A DNA stretch of 36,341 bases from Deltaproteobacteria bacterium. GTDB taxonomy: Bacteria; Desulfobacterota; DSM-4660; Desulfatiglandales; Desulfatiglandaceae. The notes beneath the pieces were generated by a model. It did not search any database and was not told the origin of the DNA. It worked only from the letters and a program-made list of their open reading frames with translations. Location: assembly GCA_029933075.1 (NCBI GenBank), contig JAOZOW010000021.1:1-36341 (forward strand), given 5' to 3'. Made by a program: the position numbers and the translations under genes. Shown here piece after piece: positions 1-9,921 of this stretch; positions within the stretch are counted from its first letter, which is position 1; the number at the start of each line of letters is the position of its first letter.

Positions 1-1478
1 GCCATAGCCCCATTCCACAGCCCCGGGTGCTCAAGTGCCTTCAGGTCTTTCCCTCCCTTTGATTTCTGTGAGATGAAAACAGCGGCCGGGTCCACATAAT
101 GTCTCAGGTCAAAGGACCTCCCCTGCCAGTCGCGGATACCGCACACAAGATCCACGGGGTTGAAATGCGTTGAGGAGTTCCAGATGGCCATCTGTTGTTC
201 CGACTGGGAATCAACCTGTGCCTTCTCCACAATCTGAGGTGAACTACGCCCCGTTCCCCCTGAGACCCAAAAAGGGCCGCCACCGGGCTCCCCCACGTTC
301 CTGACCATCCCGCAGACTCTCATAGGTCTGTTCAGCAGTTCGATAAGGAAGCGAGTCTTTTCTTTCGGCTCCCGGCCCTCCAAAGCGGGCGGGATGGGGA
401 GGAAAAGCTCGCTCTTGACAAAAGAGAGCGCCTCTTCTGTCACCGATTGCTGAGGGCTCCCCGATAACAGGGCATCGAGGTAATTGAAAACTTTTTTCTG
501 AAGATGAATCAGATATCCGCCGAGGGCCTTCTTCCATCTGAAGGTCTCGGGTTTGAGCCTATCGGGGACCACATTGTCAATGTTCTTGATGAAAACCAGA
601 TCGGCATCAAGATCGTTGAGGTTTTCGATCAGGGCGCCATGCCCGCCGGGCCTGAAAAGGAGCCTTCCATCTTCGTCCCGGAAAGGCCTGTTTTCCAGGT
701 CAACGGCTATGGTGTCCGTGGACTTCTTTTGAATGGAAAATGTCACCCGGTACTTCACCCTGTAACGGCTTTCATAATCATCCCTGACTTCCTCCAGGAG
801 CTGTTCAAAGCGGCTAAGGTGCCCTGCGGAGACTGTAAGGTGGAGATGGCATTCCCCTTTTTCATCGGCCACGTAGGAGGCAGCCTCCACCAAATGCTCT
901 TCAAATGCGGTGCGGCTTCCTTCGGGGTATGCATGAAATTTGAGGAGCCCTTTGGGCAGATTGCCGTAGTTGAGGCCTGCTTCTGTAAGGAGGTAATGTA
1001 GGATTTCGGTTAATCGACCCTCTTTTAGCAGGGACTCCATATCCAAGCCCTCCTTGGACATGGCCGCAGCAAGATCCTGGTAAAAAGCGAATTTGCTGAG
1101 CCCCGATGAGAACTCGAGAATATCTTCTGCATCCCCATCCCCTTCCTCCGCCCTTCGCCTCAGGTCGTCAATGATGATCTCACGATCAAGGGTATGAAAT
1201 CGCAGCAGGCTTCTGAACATGCGACTCGCCGCCCCAGAAGCAGGGACAAATTTCATGCAAAGGCGCCCTGGCCCTTCTTCGGTATAAAGCCTGATGAAGG
1301 TCTCAACCTCCTCCTCATTCAGCAATTTGATTCCATCTCCCGGCGTGCAGGGTCGTTGGAGTTCAAGATGAGGTGGTGGGCCCTTGAAAAGTTCAAGTTG
1401 TCTTTCAACCTCTTCCAAGGTAAGACCATGTGCCTTGATCTGCGCCAGATCTTCATGGGTGAAAATGTCCGATTCCAT
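1..1478 (-). CDS. DUF4301 family protein, partial (3' end outside window)
   Basis: The minus-strand frame stays open from an ATG at 1478 to the left edge, so 492 codons are visible and the C-terminus is missing. An AGGGAGG ribosome binding site sits just upstream at 1484-1490. The N-terminus (EDLAQIKAHGLTLEEVERQL), the SGAASRM loop at residues 81-87, the KGLLKFHAYPEGSRTAFEEH segment near 176-195, RPGGHGALIENLN at 276-288 and FIKNIDNV at 296-303 are what I recall for the DUF4301 family. That family has no established function. The glycine-rich loops followed by an acidic FIKNIDN segment loosely resemble UDP-sugar pyrophosphorylases, so a nucleotidyltransferase-like fold is my inference. The gene is divergent from ftsH, with 251 bp between the two starts. 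Confidence 0.85.
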   Translation of the reverse strand, partial: MESDIFTHEDLAQIKAHGLTLEEVERQLELFKGPPPHLELQRPCTPGDGIKLLNEEEVETFIRLYTEEGPGRLCMKFVPASGAASRMFRSLLRFHTLDREIIIDDLRRRAEEGDGDAEDILEFSSGLSKFAFYQDLAAAMSKEGLDMESLLKEGRLTEILHYLLTEAGLNYGNLPKGLLKFHAYPEGSRTAFEEHLVEAASYVADEKGECHLHLTVSAGHLSRFEQLLEEVRDDYESRYRVKYRVTFSIQKKSTDTIAVDLENRPFRDEDGRLLFRPGGHGALIENLNDLDADLVFIKNIDNVVPDRLKPETFRWKKALGGYLIHLQKKVFNYLDALLSGSPQQSVTEEALSFVKSELFLPIPPALEGREPKEKTRFLIELLNRPMRVCGMVRNVGEPGGGPFWVSGGTGRSSPQIVEKAQVDSQSEQQMAIWNSSTHFNPVDLVCGIRDWQGRSFDLRHYVDPAAVFISQKSKGGKDLKALEHPGLWNGAM

Positions 1479-1543
1479 TCAAACCTCCCTGTCAAGAACT
1501 GTAGTGCCTGCACAGGGGCTTTACCTTGCAAGCGCATTTTATT

Positions 1544-1573
1544 TACCACGAAGAGCGCAAAGATCACAGAGAA
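1544..1573. repeat. Short CACGAAG/CACAGAG-type intergenic repeat
   Basis: The stretch reads ACCACGAAGAGCGCAAAG followed by ATCACAGAG, a run of degenerate 9-nt units of the pattern xxCACxxAG. Such 'accacgaag...cacagag' tracts are scattered between genes in many proteobacterial genomes. Only one tract is seen in this window, so its dispersed nature here is assumed from prior knowledge. Confidence 0.35.
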
Positions 1574-1603
1574 AATATGAATAAGAGGGCTCGCGAATTT
1601 TAT

Positions 1604-1632
1604 ATAGAATTTTAGAAAAAAGCGCATATAAT
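1604..1632 (+). promoter_or_regulatory. Candidate ftsH promoter
   Basis: A perfect TATAAT lies at 1627-1632 in an AT-rich tract, about 98 nt upstream of the ftsH start. At 17-bp spacing the -35 position (1604-1609, ATAGAA) is poor, so this rests on the -10 box alone. The same intergenic region must also carry the promoter of the divergent DUF4301 gene, which I could not place. Confidence 0.35.
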
Positions 1633-1729
1633 AGTTTGTGCAGGTTTTCACGCATTTCAGAGGTGCAATCGCTCTCTTATTCTGATTACTTATTTTGGTA
1701 CTGCCGCAGGCAGGGTTTCCGGAGGTTGA

Positions 1730-3550
1730 ATGAATCCATTTTACAAAAATCTTGCACTCTGGCTCGTCATCAGCCTTATGATGGTGATGCTCTTCCAGAT
1801 TTTCAAGCAACCGAGCAAAAGCAGCGTATCGCTCAGTTACAGCGATTTTCTCAGCATGGTGGAAAGCGGGAGCGTGGCGGAGGTAACAATCCAAGGAGAC
1901 CATATATCAGGAGTTTCCGCCCAGGGACCATTCAAGACATTCGCACCCAAGGACCCTGAACTGATTCATCTCCTCAGGACCAAGGGGATCAAGATCTCGG
2001 CCAAGCCTGAAGATGATTCCTCTTGGTTCCACGTTTTTCTGTCTTGGGTGCCCATGTTGCTCCTGATCGGCGTGTGGATATTCTTTATGCGCCAGATGCA
2101 GGTAGGCGGCGGCAAGGCCCTCTCTTTTGGCAAAAGCCGGGCTCGTCTTATGAGTGACTCCCAGGAAAAGGTCACATTTGACGACGTGGCAGGCGTGGAC
2201 GAGGCCAAGGAGGAACTGGAAGAGATCGTCGAATTTCTCCGCGACCCCAAGAAATTCACACGTCTGGGGGGGAGGATCCCAAAAGGCGTGCTGCTGATGG
2301 GAGCGCCCGGTACCGGCAAGACCCTCCTTGCCAGGGCCATTGCAGGGGAAGCCGGTGTGCCCTTTTTCAGCATCAGCGGCTCGGACTTCGTGGAGATGTT
2401 CGTGGGGGTGGGCGCATCTCGGGTGAGAGACCTTTTTGTCCAAGGGAAAAAGAACGCACCCTGCATAATATTCATTGACGAGATTGATGCGGTCGGCCGA
2501 CACCGGGGCGCAGGCTTGGGAGGAGGCCACGATGAGCGAGAACAAACCCTGAATCAGCTCCTCGTGGAAATGGACGGCTTTGAATCCAATGAAGGCGTCA
2601 TCCTGATCTCCGCCACCAACAGGCCGGATGTGCTCGATCCGGCACTTCTAAGGCCGGGCCGATTCGACAGGCAGGTGGTAGTGCCGGTACCCGACCTTAA
2701 AGGACGCGAGGGCATCCTTAAGGTCCATCTTCGAAAAAAACTTGTCTCTGAAGACGTGGATGTATCCGTGCTGGCCCGAGGCACGCCAGGGTTTACCGGG
2801 GCGGATCTCGAAAATATGGTAAATGAAGCCGCTCTCATGGCAGGAAGGCGTGGCAAGGAGAGGGTGGAGATGGAAGATTTCGAGGATGCCAAGGATAAGG
2901 TCCTGATGGGAGCGGAGCGCAAGAGCATGATCATAAGCGAGGAAGAAAAGAAAATAACAGCTTACCATGAGGCGGGACATACCTTGGTGGCAAAACTCCT
3001 TCCCGATACCGATCCTATTCACAAGGTAACCATCATACCCAGGGGCAGGGCCCTGGGCCTCACCCAGCAACTGCCCATGGATGAGAAACACACCTACCCC
3101 AAAGAATATCTCTTGAACAACATCACCATCCTGATGGGCGGGAGGGCTGCAGAAGAGATCGTACTCAATATGCAGACCACCGGGGCGGGCAATGATATCG
3201 AGAGGGCATCTGACCTGGCGCGCAAAATGGTGTGCGACTACGGTATGAGTGAGCAATTGGGCCCTCTTACCTTCGGCCAGAAGGAAGAGCAGATATTCCT
3301 CGGCAGGGAGATAGCCCAACACCGCGATTACAGCGAGCTGACCGCCCAGATGATAGACCAGGAGGTAAGAAGGATCGTGACCGAGTCCTACCGGAAAACC
3401 AGAGAACTTATTGAAGGGAACCTGGAGTTTCTCCACAAGATGGCCAATGCCCTCCTTGAAAGGGAGACCCTGACCGGTGAGGACATCGATGAAATCATGA
3501 GGGATAAAACCGGATCCGAAACCGGCAAACCCGAGGTAACCACGGTTTGA
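1730..3550 (+). CDS. ftsH: ATP-dependent zinc metalloprotease FtsH
   Basis: This is the membrane-anchored AAA+ protease that degrades unassembled membrane proteins and selected cytoplasmic regulators. Two membrane segments (about residues 8-25 and 102-120) flank a small periplasmic domain. The AAA module shows Walker A GAPGTGKT (191-198), Walker B IIFIDE (246-251) and the second region of homology (297-313, ending RPGRFDR). The zinc protease site HEAGH is at 413-417, and the third ligand is the Asp in [10 protein letters not shown] at about 489. At 606 aa it is of usual family length. The ATG has GGAGG ten bases upstream (1720-1724). It is the first gene of the plus-strand array, and folP follows after 13 bp. 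In E. coli FtsH degrades RpoH; an rpoH-type gene lies 11 kb downstream here. Confidence 0.98.
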   Translation: MNPFYKNLALWLVISLMMVMLFQIFKQPSKSSVSLSYSDFLSMVESGSVAEVTIQGDHISGVSAQGPFKTFAPKDPELIHLLRTKGIKISAKPEDDSSWFHVFLSWVPMLLLIGVWIFFMRQMQVGGGKALSFGKSRARLMSDSQEKVTFDDVAGVDEAKEELEEIVEFLRDPKKFTRLGGRIPKGVLLMGAPGTGKTLLARAIAGEAGVPFFSISGSDFVEMFVGVGASRVRDLFVQGKKNAPCIIFIDEIDAVGRHRGAGLGGGHDEREQTLNQLLVEMDGFESNEGVILISATNRPDVLDPALLRPGRFDRQVVVPVPDLKGREGILKVHLRKKLVSEDVDVSVLARGTPGFTGADLENMVNEAALMAGRRGKERVEMEDFEDAKDKVLMGAERKSMIISEEEKKITAYHEAGHTLVAKLLPDTDPIHKVTIIPRGRALGLTQQLPMDEKHTYPKEYLLNNITILMGGRAAEEIVLNMQTTGAGNDIERASDLARKMVCDYGMSEQLGPLTFGQKEEQIFLGREIAQHRDYSELTAQMIDQEVRRIVTESYRKTRELIEGNLEFLHKMANALLERETLTGEDIDEIMRDKTGSETGKPEVTTV

Positions 3551-3563
3551 GTGGAGGGAAAAA

Positions 3564-4412
3564 TTGGGACTTTCGCTTAGCTGGGATGGTTACTTTCTGA
3601 ACCTGGAAATGAGGACCCATGTGATGGGAATCCTCAATGTCACGCCTGATTCTTTTGCCGACGGGGGGCGGTATCTTGAGGCGGAAAAAGCGGTGGAACA
3701 CGGCATTGAAATGGCTAATCAGGGTGCGGATATAATTGACGTGGGAGGGGAGTCCACGCGGCCCTATTCAAAAAAAATCTCGGCCAATGAAGAGATGGAT
3801 CGCGTACTTCCGGTAATTGAAGCCCTCAGTAGAGAAACTTCCATCCCTATCAGCATTGATACATACAAGAGTGAGGTTGCGCGGGAAGCCATCAATTGCG
3901 GCGCGGCCATGGTTAACGACATCAGCGCACTTCGCTTCGACCCTCACATGGCACATGTGGTTTCCCAAGCCGGTGTACCTGTGGTACTCATGCACATGCA
4001 GGGCACCCCTGAAACAATGCAGGTCAAGCCGAGCTATAAAGATCTGATCGGGGAGATCCTGGATTTTTTACAACAGGCAGTGGACAGATCCGCCGAGGCC
4101 GGAATAAGGGAAGATCTGGTTATCGTCGATCCGGGCATCGGATTCGGGAAAAGCTTTGACGACAATCTCAAGATCATCAAAGAACTGTCTCGCTTTGAAT
4201 CTTTGGGAAGGCCGATCTTGTTGGGTACCTCCAACAAGGCATTTATAGGTCATATCCTTGAAAAGGAAGTGTACGAACGGGGGACAGGCACCATGGCTAC
4301 GGTGGCCTGCGGGGTACTTAACGGCGCCCACATGGTCAGGGTCCACGACGTGGCCAAGACAGTGGAAACGGTAAAGATAGTGGACGCCATCAAGAAAGGG
4401 AGGGCCGGATAG
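3564..4412 (+). CDS. folP: Dihydropteroate synthase
   Basis: FolP condenses p-aminobenzoate with dihydropterin pyrophosphate to form dihydropteroate in folate synthesis, in the cytoplasm. The TIM-barrel signatures are present in order: [15 protein letters not shown] at residues 21-35, [32 protein letters not shown] and a C-terminal RVHDV containing the conserved Arg and His. At 282 aa the length is normal. The start chosen is TTG at 3564, because GTGGAGGGA lies just upstream and the resulting N-terminus ([19 protein letters not shown]) resembles other FolP proteins. An ATG at 3609 is an alternative but would remove the first strand. ftsH-folP adjacency is widespread in bacteria. Confidence 0.97.
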   Translation: MGLSLSWDGYFLNLEMRTHVMGILNVTPDSFADGGRYLEAEKAVEHGIEMANQGADIIDVGGESTRPYSKKISANEEMDRVLPVIEALSRETSIPISIDTYKSEVAREAINCGAAMVNDISALRFDPHMAHVVSQAGVPVVLMHMQGTPETMQVKPSYKDLIGEILDFLQQAVDRSAEAGIREDLVIVDPGIGFGKSFDDNLKIIKELSRFESLGRPILLGTSNKAFIGHILEKEVYERGTGTMATVACGVLNGAHMVRVHDVAKTVETVKIVDAIKKGRAG

Positions 4413-4425
4413 CCCCGATTCTGGC

Positions 4426-5193
4426 ATGTTATTCTGTATTGACATCGGTAATACCAACATCGTACTTGGCCTTACGGATGAGGGCCGGATTTTACACCAC
4501 TGGAGGGTTCGGACCGAGCAGGACGTGACAGCGGATGAATTAGGGATCCTGGTCGGGAATCTTTTCCAGTCCGCGGGGATGACACTGGATAGAGTAAAAC
4601 ATATTATTATTTCATGCGTGGTCCCCCCTCTGCTCAACACCTTTGAGGAGTTCTCCCAGCGATATTTCCACATCCAGCCGATGATCGTGGGGCCTGGCCT
4701 GAGGACCGGCATGCCGATTCAGTATGATAATCCGAAGGAGGTGGGGGCGGACAGGATAGTGAATGCTGTTGGTGCCTATGAAAAATACCGTACTGCGCTG
4801 GTGGTGGTGGACTTCGGAACAGCCACCACTTTTGACTATATCTCCCGCGAAGGGGCCTATGAGGGTGGCGCAATCGCACCAGGGGTTCTTATCTCTTGCG
4901 AAGCCCTGTTTCAAAAGGCCTCTAAACTCCCGAGGGTGGAAATCTTTGCAAGACCCAGGAGCGTTATTGCAAAGGACACCGTGACCAGTATGAACGTGGG
5001 AATCATATGCGGCTATGCGGGACTGGTCGACGGTATCGTGAAGCGGATGAAAGAAGAGACAGGAGAGGATCTGACAGTTGTGGCCACGGGTGGTCTTGCC
5101 CAGTTGATATGCGATGTTTCAGAAACTATCGACCATGTGGAAGAGTTTTTGACCCTCCAGGGCCTGATGATAATTTTTAAGAAAAATCAGTAA
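4426..5193 (+). CDS. coaX: Type III pantothenate kinase
   Basis: CoaX phosphorylates pantothenate in the first step of coenzyme A synthesis. It belongs to the ASKHA fold and differs from CoaA in being feedback-insensitive and needing a monovalent cation. Visible motifs are the N-terminal phosphate loop [11 protein letters not shown] (residues 5-15), [15 protein letters not shown] around residues 106-120, [12 protein letters not shown] and a C-terminal [11 protein letters not shown]. Its 255 aa is typical. It starts 13 bp after folP, so it is probably co-transcribed, although its ribosome binding site is weak. panB, an earlier step of the same pathway, lies at the far right of the window but is not linked to it. 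Confidence 0.97.
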   Translation: MLFCIDIGNTNIVLGLTDEGRILHHWRVRTEQDVTADELGILVGNLFQSAGMTLDRVKHIIISCVVPPLLNTFEEFSQRYFHIQPMIVGPGLRTGMPIQYDNPKEVGADRIVNAVGAYEKYRTALVVVDFGTATTFDYISREGAYEGGAIAPGVLISCEALFQKASKLPRVEIFARPRSVIAKDTVTSMNVGIICGYAGLVDGIVKRMKEETGEDLTVVATGGLAQLICDVSETIDHVEEFLTLQGLMIIFKKNQ

Positions 5194-5327
5194 TCGCGGC
5201 CCCTCATGTGAACATCCCGGCGCAGGAGCACGGGCCGCCTGGACCCTATCTCCCGTGCCAGAATCGCCCTTTTGCCCCTGCCCTGTCCAGAGGAAACTCA
5301 GCTCTAAGGATTAGCCCCATTACAACC

Positions 5328-6239
5328 ATGTCTGTCATAAAACCCCCAAGACTCCGGCCGGGCGCCCGGATCGGCGTGATCTCTCCTGCAGGGCCGGTTG
5401 AGGAGAGTGAGCTTCAGGCCGGTTTGGAGAATCTGACCTTGGCCGGTTTCGAAATCCGTCTGGCATCCCACGTCTATGCCAGAAAGGAGTACCTTGCAGG
5501 GGGGGATGAGGGGCGCCTGGCGGACCTCCATGCAATGTTCCGGGACAGGCAGATTGACGCCATATTCTGTACGCGTGGAGGTTACGGAACCTTGAGGCTA
5601 CTGCAGAAGGTTGACTATCCCATGATACGGAAGAACCCGAAGATTCTTATGGGATATAGCGATATTACGGCCCTTCTCCTGGCAGTTCATAAAAAGACCG
5701 GACTGGTTACATTCCACGGCCCCACGGTCCGAGATCTCGCGTCCGGGGGAGCGGAAGACCTCCGCAGGCTTCTTCAGCCTCTGCAGAAGAACCACCCACT
5801 GAGGTTGACCTTGGGGGAGAGATCTGCCTTGATACCGGGACGGGCTCAAGGTCCGCTGATAGGGGGGAACCTGACCATGCTCTGCCACCTTTTGGGAACA
5901 CCCTTCTTCCCTTCCCTGACAGGCCGTATTCTGTTTTTGGAGGACAGAGGGGAACCACTTTACCGAATCGATCGCATGATTACCCACCTGAGATTGAGCG
6001 GCCGGGTGGAGGGAATAGCCGGTATCGCGTTGGGCCGATTTGAGGAGTGTGGGGAAGATACCGCTCTCCATGAGCTGTTTAGGGAAAGGTTCTTGGACCT
6101 TCAGGTCCCTGTGGCGACCGGGCTCCCCGTAGGGCATGGGGAGTCAAATTCGATACTGCCCCTGGGGCTATCAGCAGAGCTCGATACTGAAAGAATGACA
6201 CTGACCATCGCATCGGTGACAAATGAGAAAAAAGGCTGA
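5328..6239 (+). CDS. ldcA: LD-carboxypeptidase (peptidase S66 family)
   Basis: S66 enzymes remove the terminal D-alanine from murein tetrapeptides during cell-wall recycling (the LdcA role) or hydrolyse related LD bonds. The catalytic Ser is in GYSDITALL (Ser at about residue 111), the Glu is in LEDRGEPLYRIDRM and the His is in PVGHGESNS. Together these make the Ser-Glu-His triad of the family. The reading frame is open back to a GTG at 5208 (343 aa), but the extra 40 residues are proline-rich and unlike the family. I therefore place the start at the ATG at 5328, giving 303 aa, the usual length. It follows coaX and precedes mfd with short gaps. The family is certain; the precise substrate is inferred. 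Confidence 0.9.
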   Translation: MSVIKPPRLRPGARIGVISPAGPVEESELQAGLENLTLAGFEIRLASHVYARKEYLAGGDEGRLADLHAMFRDRQIDAIFCTRGGYGTLRLLQKVDYPMIRKNPKILMGYSDITALLLAVHKKTGLVTFHGPTVRDLASGGAEDLRRLLQPLQKNHPLRLTLGERSALIPGRAQGPLIGGNLTMLCHLLGTPFFPSLTGRILFLEDRGEPLYRIDRMITHLRLSGRVEGIAGIALGRFEECGEDTALHELFRERFLDLQVPVATGLPVGHGESNSILPLGLSAELDTERMTLTIASVTNEKKG

Positions 6240-6268
6240 CAACATTATTATTCACCACCACTAAGAAT

Positions 6269-9200
6269 ATGAATAACCTTTACCTTGCCACATTGAGGAA
6301 AAACATTGAAGAAGGCCGCCATGTTGTGCGGGTCATGGGCCTTTCCGGCCCGGCACAGTCCTATTTTCTCGCCCGGTTTCTATCCGGTCTCCATAGACCT
6401 TGCTTTGTTGTTCTTCCTTCTTCAAAAGACTCCGAGAGGCTTTATAAAGAGCTTTATTTTTTTATGTCCCAGGGGAAATCCACCGGGGCGTTCTCTAAAA
6501 CTCGGTTGCACTCGTTCCCTGCCTATGACATTACGCCATTGACAGGCCTGAGCCCCCATCGGGAGATCGTCACCAAACGCCTGCAAGCCCTTTACTGCCT
6601 CATTTCAAATCCCAACCCCGTGATCATAACCTCCCTTGAGGCCCTTGCGCACCGTATTGTTCCCAAGGAGGCCTTCGTCCGCTCCCTGGAGTACATGGAG
6701 GCAGGGGAAAGCGTGGATAGGGACCACTTTCTCCGTAAGATAGAGGCCGCCGGCTTCCAACGAGTCGCCTTGGTGGAGGAAGAGGGAGACTACGCCGTTC
6801 GCGGCGGGGTAATTGACCTGTATCCGCCACTTCATCCCTTGCCTGTCCGTCTGGAGTTCTGGGGCGACAGAGTGGAGTCCATCCGCTACTTTCATCCTCT
6901 GAGCCAGAGATCGCAAAGAACTCTAAAAGAGGTGGTGATCCTGCCCGCCAGCGAGATTATCAGGGACGAACCTAATATGAAACGGGCCAGATCCATGGGC
7001 AGGCTTCCGGAGGCGGCCGAGGGAGGGACAAGCTTTCCAGGCCAAGAGGCATGGCTCAACCACTTCTACGATCGCCCGGATGCCCTGTTCGACTACCTCC
7101 CGCCCAACAGCCTGGTGGTGCGCTTTGATTCCCACCTGATGTCCTCTGCATATGAAAAGATCTGGAGAAAGTTTATCGGCGATGCCGATAAATTCCGTCA
7201 CGAAGCGGGTGAGAAAGGGGTGCCTTTCCCCGAGCTGGAAGGCATCCTGCTGTCCTACGAGGAGACCATGGAGGGGCTCGGCAAACACCAGTGCGTGGAG
7301 TTTGGCTCCCTTAATCTAAGCTCCCCAGAAAGGGACGATGATTTAATTCATGTGAAGGGAGAGTTTCGTCTTCATGAAGAGTTGGGGTTAAAGCTGGCCG
7401 GAAAAGGCAGGGTGTCCATGGGGCCTCTTGCGGAAAAAATCGATTCTTGGGTCTCATCAGGCGCGAAGATCGTTCTGGTCACCCGGACAGAACAGCAGGC
7501 CAATCGTCTTGTGGAAATACTGGAAAGCTACGGAGTCTCAGCGGACGGGGTGGCGCAATACTGGGATGAAATACCGCCGCGGTCTGGATTCAGTGTCTGC
7601 ATTGGGAGGCTCCCAAAGGGGTTCCTCTGGCCGGAAATCGGGCTCTACGTAATAAGCGAGGATGAGATTTTCGGGCCCAAGCGGGCCAGAACCGGGGAGA
7701 GGATCAGGCCGCGCGGAGATGCACTGGCTTGGTCCAGTATAAGTCAGCTCAAAGCAGGGGACCTGGTGGTACACGAAGAACATGGGATCGGGCGCTACGG
7801 CGGTCTTATAAAGATGGAGGTGCAAAACAGGGTCAACGACTTCGTGCTGGTAGAATACAACCATAAAGACCGGCTTTACATACCGGCCGATCGCATCAGC
7901 GTACTTCAAAAATATATTGGGGCGGACCAAAAAGAACCAAAACTGGATCGGCTGGGAGGAAACTCATGGAACGCTGTCAAAAAGAGGGCCAGGAAATCGG
8001 TCAAGGCCATTGCCAAGCAGCTCGTGGAACTTTATGCATTGAGGAAATACAGGAAAGGCTTCGCTTTCTCGCCCCCTGACAACTACTTCAGAGAATTTGA
8101 GGCCACCTTTGAACATGAGGAGACCCTCGATCAGGCAAAGGCCATTGAAGATGTCCTGGCCGACATGACATCCGAGCGACCAATGGATAGGCTCATTTGC
8201 GGGGACGTGGGCTTCGGAAAGACCGAGGTAGCCCTCCGGGCGGCATTCAAGGCGGTTGCGGACGGAAAGCAGGTGGCCCTGCTGGTCCCCACAACAGTGC
8301 TTGCGGAGCAGCATTACAAGACATTCACAAGGCGCATGGCCCCTTGCGGGATCAGCGTGGGCATACTCAGCCGTTTTAAAACAAGGGCCGAACAGTTGGA
8401 GACGCTAAGGAGTCTCAGGTCCGGCAAAATCGATATTATCATTGGAACCCATCGCATCCTCCAGAAGGATGTCCGATTCAGGGACCTGGGCCTGCTGATC
8501 GTTGACGAGGAGCAACGTTTCGGGGTCAAGCAAAAAGAGGCCTTGAAGAAATACCGCTCGCTGGTGGATGTGCTCGCCATCACCGCGACCCCCATCCCGA
8601 GGACGTTGCATATGTCCATGATGGGCGTGCGGGACCTGAGTATCATCGAGACGCCTCCCGAAGATAGGCTCGCTATTCAATCCTATCTCTCTCCCTATGA
8701 TGAAGCCCTGATTGCCAGGGCTATTCGATTCGAGCTGGAAAGGGGTGGACAGGTATTTTTCGTTCACAATAGAGTTCAGGGGATAGACAAAGAGGCCGAA
8801 AGGTTGAAACGGCTGGTGCCTGAAGCCCGATTTGCCGTGGCCCACGGGCAAATGAAGGAAAGGGAGCTGGAAAGGACCATGATCAGATTCATCGAAAACG
8901 AGATTGATGTGCTGGTATGTACTACCATCATAGAATCGGGCCTCGATATCCCTTCAGCCAACACTATCATCATCAATGAGGTGGACCAGATGGGCTTGGC
9001 CCAGGTGTACCAGTTGCGAGGCAGGGTAGGCAGAGCCGCAGAGAAGGCCTACGCCTACTTACTGCTTTCCGAAGGGGCGGTGCTGACCAGGGACGCCGAA
9101 AAACGCTTAAAGGCCCTTATGGACTTTTCTCACCTGGGAGCCGGACTCCATCTGGCCATGCACGATCTCAAGATCAGGGGTGGAGGCAATATCCTCGGTT

Positions 9201-9763
9201 TCGCCCAGTCCGGTCAGATTTCCGCTGTCGGCTATGAACTCTATCTCAAACTGGTAGAGCAGGCTATTGCAGAGCTAAAGGGAGAGGAATGGCAGGAGGA
9301 AGTGAACCCCGAGATCCACATGGACATGACTGCGTACCTGCCCAGCAATTATGTGAGTGACCCGGACCTCAGGCTGAATCTCTACAGGAGGCTATCCGGT
9401 CTGAGACGGGAATCAGAACTGGAGGCCCTCAAGATCGAGGTCAAGGATCGTTTCGGCCCGGCAGGCCAGGAGGTGGAAAACCTCTTCGCTCTCATGTCCC
9501 TCAGGATACTCCTTAAGGAAATGGCCATACACAGGCTGGATGTGGGCGGCGACAGCATCACTTTGACCTTTTCACAAAATGCAAAAATAGACCCGGATTA
9601 CATGGTGCGGATGGTCCATGCAAAGGATCGCGAGTTCCGCCTGATTGGCGAATATAAATTGCAGATCCGGACCGGTCCTGTCTCTCTTCCAGCGGATCTA
9701 CCTAAAATCAGAAAGGCCATTGAAGAGCTGAGGCGCGGTTCTTCTGGGAGAGCCGCCGCATGA
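6269..9763 (+). CDS. mfd: Transcription-repair coupling factor Mfd
   Basis: Mfd is a double-stranded DNA translocase that removes RNA polymerase stalled at lesions and recruits UvrA. The 1164-aa length is that of a complete Mfd. In order there is a UvrB-like N-terminal module (YDITPLTGLSPHREIV near residue 95), the RNA-polymerase-interacting domain (VHEEHGIGRYGGL near 500), the RecG-like helicase with Walker A CGDVGFGKTE near 645 and the DEEQRFGVKQ box near 747, and the translocation domain with RGRVGRA near 920. The C-terminal TRCF domain begins around residue 1015. It starts with ATG 29 bp after ldcA. No oddity was seen. Confidence 0.98.
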   Translation: MNNLYLATLRKNIEEGRHVVRVMGLSGPAQSYFLARFLSGLHRPCFVVLPSSKDSERLYKELYFFMSQGKSTGAFSKTRLHSFPAYDITPLTGLSPHREIVTKRLQALYCLISNPNPVIITSLEALAHRIVPKEAFVRSLEYMEAGESVDRDHFLRKIEAAGFQRVALVEEEGDYAVRGGVIDLYPPLHPLPVRLEFWGDRVESIRYFHPLSQRSQRTLKEVVILPASEIIRDEPNMKRARSMGRLPEAAEGGTSFPGQEAWLNHFYDRPDALFDYLPPNSLVVRFDSHLMSSAYEKIWRKFIGDADKFRHEAGEKGVPFPELEGILLSYEETMEGLGKHQCVEFGSLNLSSPERDDDLIHVKGEFRLHEELGLKLAGKGRVSMGPLAEKIDSWVSSGAKIVLVTRTEQQANRLVEILESYGVSADGVAQYWDEIPPRSGFSVCIGRLPKGFLWPEIGLYVISEDEIFGPKRARTGERIRPRGDALAWSSISQLKAGDLVVHEEHGIGRYGGLIKMEVQNRVNDFVLVEYNHKDRLYIPADRISVLQKYIGADQKEPKLDRLGGNSWNAVKKRARKSVKAIAKQLVELYALRKYRKGFAFSPPDNYFREFEATFEHEETLDQAKAIEDVLADMTSERPMDRLICGDVGFGKTEVALRAAFKAVADGKQVALLVPTTVLAEQHYKTFTRRMAPCGISVGILSRFKTRAEQLETLRSLRSGKIDIIIGTHRILQKDVRFRDLGLLIVDEEQRFGVKQKEALKKYRSLVDVLAITATPIPRTLHMSMMGVRDLSIIETPPEDRLAIQSYLSPYDEALIARAIRFELERGGQVFFVHNRVQGIDKEAERLKRLVPEARFAVAHGQMKERELERTMIRFIENEIDVLVCTTIIESGLDIPSANTIIINEVDQMGLAQVYQLRGRVGRAAEKAYAYLLLSEGAVLTRDAEKRLKALMDFSHLGAGLHLAMHDLKIRGGGNILGFAQSGQISAVGYELYLKLVEQAIAELKGEEWQEEVNPEIHMDMTAYLPSNYVSDPDLRLNLYRRLSGLRRESELEALKIEVKDRFGPAGQEVENLFALMSLRILLKEMAIHRLDVGGDSITLTFSQNAKIDPDYMVRMVHAKDREFRLIGEYKLQIRTGPVSLPADLPKIRKAIEELRRGSSGRAAA

Positions 9764-9835
9764 GTTCACTGCCCGGGGTGCGGTATCTCTCCCAACGCAA
9801 GACGGTTTCAGGATTTTTTCAACAAAAAAATATAT

Positions 9836-9866
9836 TTGCATTTTCTTCCGATGTTGCTAATTTAAT
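9836..9866 (+). promoter_or_regulatory. Weak candidate promoter before the PpiC lipoprotein gene
   Basis: The 158-bp gap after mfd contains an AT-rich stretch with TTGCAT at 9836-9841 and TTTAAT at 9861-9866, separated by 19 bp. Both boxes are near consensus but the spacing is long. It could start a ppiC-surA-rodZ transcript. Confidence 0.3.
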
Positions 9867-9921
9867 TAGTTTAAGTGATTGGCATGCAAGATAAGTTTGA
9901 TTCTGAAGGTGAGGCAAAATC

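Noticed and set aside
5208-5327. Upstream GTG start giving a 343-aa LD-carboxypeptidase
   Set aside because: The extra 40 residues are Pro-rich and outside family length; the ATG at 5328 gives the normal 303 aa.
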